The notes under the pieces were generated by a model that had not been told where the DNA came from, made no database searches, and saw only the letters and a list, made by a program, of their open reading frames with translations. Position numbers and translations under genes: made by a program. From Brachypodius melanocephalos (Eukaryota > Chordata > Aves > Passeriformes > Pycnonotidae): a DNA stretch of 64,000 bases. The stretch is taken from NCBI GenBank assembly GCA_013398615.1, contig VZSR01003807.1, forward strand, positions 17,669,314-17,733,313, written 5' to 3'. How positions within the stretch are numbered: position 1 is the first letter of the stretch; each line of letters starts with the position of its first letter. Shown here in pieces: positions 60,899 to 64,000 of the stretch.

Positions 60899-61491
60899 TG
60901 TACTGATTTTGGTTGGGGTAATGTTAGCTGTCTTTACAGTAGCTGGTATGGGGCTGTATTTTGGAATTGTGCTGTAAACATTATTGATAAAGCAGGGATG
61001 TTTTAGTTTCTGCTGAGCAATGCTTACACAGAGCCAAGGCCTTTTCTGCTTCTCAGCCCACTGCAACAGTGAGGAAGCTGGGGATGCACAAATACTGGGA
61101 GGGGATTCAGCCAGGACAGCTGACCCCATCTGACCACAGGGATATCCCATACTGTATCATCCTCACCATATGTAGAGCTGGGGGAAGAAGAAGAAGAAAG
61201 TGGGGGACATTTGGAGTGATGGCATTTGTCTTCCCAAATACTGGTCACATGTGATAGGGCCCTGCTTTCCTGGAGATTGCTGAACAACTGCCTGCCCATG
61301 GGAACTGGTGAAGAAATTCCTTGTTTTGCTTTGCTTGCATGCATGCCTCATCCTTCACCAGTAAACTGTCTTTATCTCAATGCATAAGTTTTCTAACTTT
61401 TGCTCTTCTGTTTTTTTGCCCAATCCCACTGGGAGAGAGTGAATGAGAGAATGTGTGCGGCTGAGTTTCTGCCTGGTGTTGAACCACAATG
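60899..61491 (+). mobile_element. Solo ERVL-like LTR with imperfect 5-bp target duplication
   Basis: 593 bp. It begins tgtactgattttggttgggg and continues with gtagctggtatggggctgta and gagccaaggccttttctg. It shares gccaggacagctgacccca with the LTR at 32815. The R/U5 region is agtaaactgtctttatctca and the end is gaaccacaatg. Flanks TTAGC (60894-60898) and ATAGC (61492-61496) look like a 5-bp duplication with one change. No retroviral coding sequence remains. Confidence 0.88.
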
Positions 61492-62022
61492 ATAGCTTAC
61501 TAAGGATATGTGAGGAATTAACCAACATGTTTTATCAACAAGTTTCTTTTGGCAATAATGAGCAGTGCATAAGCAAGGAAGTTCATAGCCATGTTTCATT
61601 AATGGAGTCATGTATCACTGCTACTTCCCACACTTCAGCCTTTTGTGCACACTGCCTTTGTCAAAATCTGACTCTATAGGCTTTGTTGGGTTACTCATAT
61701 GTAATTATTAATGAAAGGAAGACTGGGGTTTGAAAGTAGTTGGAATCTGTGGAGTTAAGACTGGAAAGACCAAGTAGTTGGAGTAAGAACTTTTTCATCT
61801 ACTGAAGATAATTGACTGCATCTCCAACCACAAAAATGAATGCTTTATTCTGTTGCCAGGATTTTTTCTTTCTCTATAAGTTTCTCTTATTCACTCTATT
61901 TGTGTGTCATACTTTGAATATATCATGCTTTTGCTATTATCCTTTTGTGAACTCATGATGACTTGCAAGTTCTCTTTTTTGGGGTTTTTTTGGTTTGTTT
62001 TTGTTTTTGGTTTTGGTTTTTT

Positions 62023-62054
<32 letters not shown>

Positions 62055-62547
62055 GTGGAGGGGGTAAGGCTGCTTAAGAGGCAATATCTATGGAAAGGAT
62101 TTATGTTTATGTCTTTTTCTGAAGGCAGACAGGAAAAGTTCCAAGTACTTCTTAGGGACTTTTCAACAGCCATAATATATACCACACAAAATATATTCTC
62201 AAAGTAGGCTTCAGCAAAGGAACATGTTGCCATTTTTCTTTGTGGCTCCTAAATAGCTTTTACTTTTCCTAATCGTGTGGTAAGAAAGTGGTTCTGCATT
62301 TTTCTATCGTGAAGAATGTGAGATTCTATATTAGTGTTCTGAGATGTCCTTTTTAAGCGTCTTAATATTGTAACTGGTGACTAGATGGAATACTGATAGT
62401 TTAGTTAAAACAGTGTTTTTAAGATGTAATTACTGTTTTTTCTCTCCAAGCAAAGGTGGTCTGTCTCTTATGTTTGGAAGCTATCCTCAGCTCACGCCTC
62501 ATCTCCTTCCTCACTTTCCCGTCCTGCCGATAGGACCTTGAGCCAAA
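61492..62547. other. RPS12-SLC18B1 intergenic region, right part
   Basis: No gene recognised. It contains a T-rich tract (61976-62054) ending in a 29-nt T run at 62026-62054. Confidence 0.5.
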
Positions 62548-62645
62548 TGCACTTGATTATACCACCTCTTCCTCATCTCCAGCTCGAATTTATTCCTGGC
62601 CAGTTTATAGCTATTAATTCTTGCGGCAATGTTGTCGTTAAGCCC
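62548..62645 (-). mobile_element. Ancient CR1-like LINE fragment, inverted
   Basis: cttcctcatctccagctcga, then atttattcctggccagttta and attcttgcggcaatgttgtc, reads as the reverse complement of an old CR1 subfamily common to birds and turtles. It explains the peptide-like part of the 161-codon minus-strand frame at 62511-62996. Confidence 0.65.
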
Positions 62646-62730
62646 TGTGTCATGAATCCTGCAACTTGCTGGAGGCTGTCTAATAACCGGCGATCTTGTT
62701 TGGTCTACCAATCTTAACAACACACGGTGA

Positions 62731-62770
62731 ATGCCCTGAGCCAGGTGTGTATGCCCTGGGCCAGGTGTGC
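62731..62770 (+). repeat. 20-bp tandem pair with E-box
   Basis: atgccctgagccaggtgtgt is followed at once by a copy differing at two positions. Each has CAGGTG. It lies at the left edge of the SLC18B1 CpG island. Confidence 0.85.
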
Positions 62771-63260
62771 AGCGTACCGCAGCAGCGGGCAGGTTGCCAT
62801 CGCACTGTGGCAAGCCCGGCGCTCTCCGGCCCCCGCGGGCGCTCCCGGGGGCCGCTCTGGGCGCGGGGCGCGGCGGCGCCTCCCGCGGGCCGGGCATGCT
62901 CAGTGCCGGCGGCCGGGCTGGCGCTGGCCCAGGTGCTCGCGGAGCCCGCGGCTGGGCTGGCACACGAGCGGCGGGAGGCGCCGCTGCCGGCCCCATGGGC
63001 AGCCGGGCGGCGGGCGGCGAGCAGCCCCCAGGTGCGAGGCGGCGGTGCCCCGCGTTCCTCCGCCGGCACGGCCCGGGCCGGGGGCAGCGGCTCCCCTGCG
63101 GGCTGCGGCCGGGCCGGGAGCGGGAGCGCAGGCAGCGGGAGCGCCGGGAGCAGGGCGGGTCTCTCGCCGGGGCTGTGCCGCTGAGGCGCAGCGCGCACGG
63201 CCGGGACGGCGAGCTCCGGCTTCAGCCCCGGCGCCTCCGGAGCGAGCTGAGGGGCGGCTG
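62770..63260 (+). promoter_or_regulatory. SLC18B1: SLC18B1 CpG-island promoter region
   Basis: About 490 bp of dense CpG surrounds the first coding exon. No TATA box is visible, so dispersed initiation is likely, with starts upstream of 62995. The overlapping frames of 130-260 codons on both strands are artefacts of GC richness. Confidence 0.8.
62995..63031 (+). CDS. SLC18B1: SLC18B1 exon 1, coding part
   Basis: 37 nt coding for 12 residues plus one base. Donor CAG|GTGCGA (intron from 63032). The short Gly/Ala/Pro tail is poorly conserved, so the exact start is inferred from phase and context. Confidence 0.75.
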
Positions 63261-64000
63261 CGGCAGCTGCTCCGCGGCCAGCTCTGCGCTCCTGCAAAAG
63301 GCAGCACGGCTCGACTCCATTCCTTGAGCCGGGAGGGTACAAGTTTTGTGTGGGTTTTAATTTTCCAGCCTGGTTTGTAAATTGGTCCCCTCTGTCAGCT
63401 TGTAATACTTTGTTATTATTTTTATTTGGTATTTTTAGATGATGGCGTGTCAGAAGCAGTTGGTGAGGAATCAAGACGGCTTACCAGAGAGCAGCTTTGT
63501 ACAATAGTTGCAGCAGCTTCTATAAATTTCAGTTCAATGATATGCTACTCAATCCTGGGACCCTTTTTCCCTTCAGAGGTAAACAAACAATTTAGTCAGC
63601 TATTCTCTTCATTACATTTTTGCATGTTGAAGCTTTTAGAAATATCTTGAACTCTATGGGACATTTATGGCTGGCCGTAAACTCCGAGTTAAGACATTTG
63701 AGCTGTGGGAATTCAGTGATAGGATGATGATATTGCAGCACGTAAAATGGTGACCTGGATCTTGTCCATGGACTAATCTTCCCTGTGACTGCAGAGGAGA
63801 CAGCAAACTAATGAGATGAGATAGTGGATTCTTGGAGAAGTGAAACAATTTTTTGCTCAGTGTTGCAAAGTAGTATTGTAGAGCTGAGCTTAAACTCTGC
63901 CAATGTCCTGACTTGGATTTCTGTACCCTAGCTACTCAATTACTTTATTTGTAGCTTCCTGTTAACACAATCTGGGCTATCATTAACTATGCTAACTTCC
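62995..64000 (+). CDS. SLC18B1: SLC18B1, vesicular polyamine transporter-type MFS protein, first two exons (partial)
   Basis: SLC18B1 is a 12-helix major facilitator of the SLC18 vesicular amine family, described as a vesicular polyamine carrier using the proton gradient. Exon 1 is 62995-63031 and exon 2 is 63439-63578; the rest lies beyond the window. The joined N-terminus is MGSRAAGGEQPP, then D spanning the junction, DGVSEAVGEESRR, then LTREQLCTIVAAASIN and FSSMICYSILGPFFPSE. The last part forms most of membrane helix 1 and is nearly the same as mammalian SLC18B1 (LSREQ..., CYSILGPFFP). The start was chosen because the ATG lies in a strong context (GCCCCATGG) and the phase-1 donor CCAG|GTGCGA joins exon 2 in frame. 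It is divergent from RPS12, about 6.4 kb apart, as in human. Confidence 0.93.
63439..63578 (+). CDS. SLC18B1: SLC18B1 exon 2 (start of membrane helix 1)
   Basis: 140 nt. Acceptor tatttttag| ends at 63438; donor GAG|GTAAAC follows 63578, phase 0. It ends in ICYSILGPFFPSE, diagnostic for SLC18B1. Confidence 0.95.
63579..64000 (+). other. SLC18B1: SLC18B1 intron 2 (partial)
   Basis: No further exon is visible; the segment of the protein expected next (following GPFFPxE) is not encoded here in any frame. The intron runs off the window. Confidence 0.8.

Noticed and set aside
62511..62996. 161-residue minus-strand frame as a gene
   Set aside because: Half is an old CR1 fragment and half is CpG-island shadow.
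62680..63474. 264-residue minus-strand and 186-217-residue plus-strand frames
   Set aside because: GC-rich shadows in the SLC18B1 CpG island; the true frame is set by the exon 1-exon 2 phase.
63579..64000. SLC18B1 exon 3
   Set aside because: No sequence resembling the next conserved segment; only intronic read-through.
1..64000. CRISPR arrays, phage, plasmid or operon-like systems
   Set aside because: No spaced direct repeats or compact gene strings; the window is vertebrate nuclear DNA.

Overview
This is nuclear DNA from a bird, most probably a songbird (Passeriformes). The genes have spliced, GT-AG exons, CpG-island promoters and long AT-rich intergenic DNA. The repeats are CR1 LINE fragments, ERVL-type LTRs, and a tRNA-Ile-derived SINE with a CR1-like tail (position 1990) of the TguSINE1 type known from passerines. 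No bacterial, CRISPR or plasmid features are present.

Two protein genes are certain. RPS12 (ribosomal protein eS12) lies on the minus strand at about 52.7-56.6 kb and is complete: TATA-like box, 5'TOP start, one non-coding and five coding exons, 399 nt of coding sequence for 132 residues, and a poly(A) signal. Its introns carry two C/D-box snoRNAs and one H/ACA-like RNA. These sit in the order expected for SNORD101, SNORD100 and SNORA33, and the SNORD100 candidate can be tied to its known 18S target by base pairing. About 6 kb away and divergent is the start of SLC18B1 on the plus strand (62,995 to beyond the window end). Only exons 1 and 2 are present, covering the N-terminal tail and first membrane segment. 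The pair matches the human 6q23 neighbourhood (SLC18B1-RPS12-EYA4), so the left 52 kb should be the gene desert between RPS12 and EYA4.

That left region holds no recognisable protein gene. It contains CR1 fragments (4.7, 5.3, 35.8, about 43.7-44.3 and 51.2 kb), ERVL-like LTRs (27.6, 32.8 and 37.3 kb, with another at 60.9 kb) and many simple repeats. Two places look like undescribed transcription units. First, a plus-strand chain of four splice-bounded segments runs from about 5.96 to 21.7 kb, with a TATA box and initiator at the start and AATAAA at the end. Second, an isolated CpG island at 45.44-45.69 kb has exon-like sequence beside it on the minus strand. Both are inferences from signals only and need RNA evidence.
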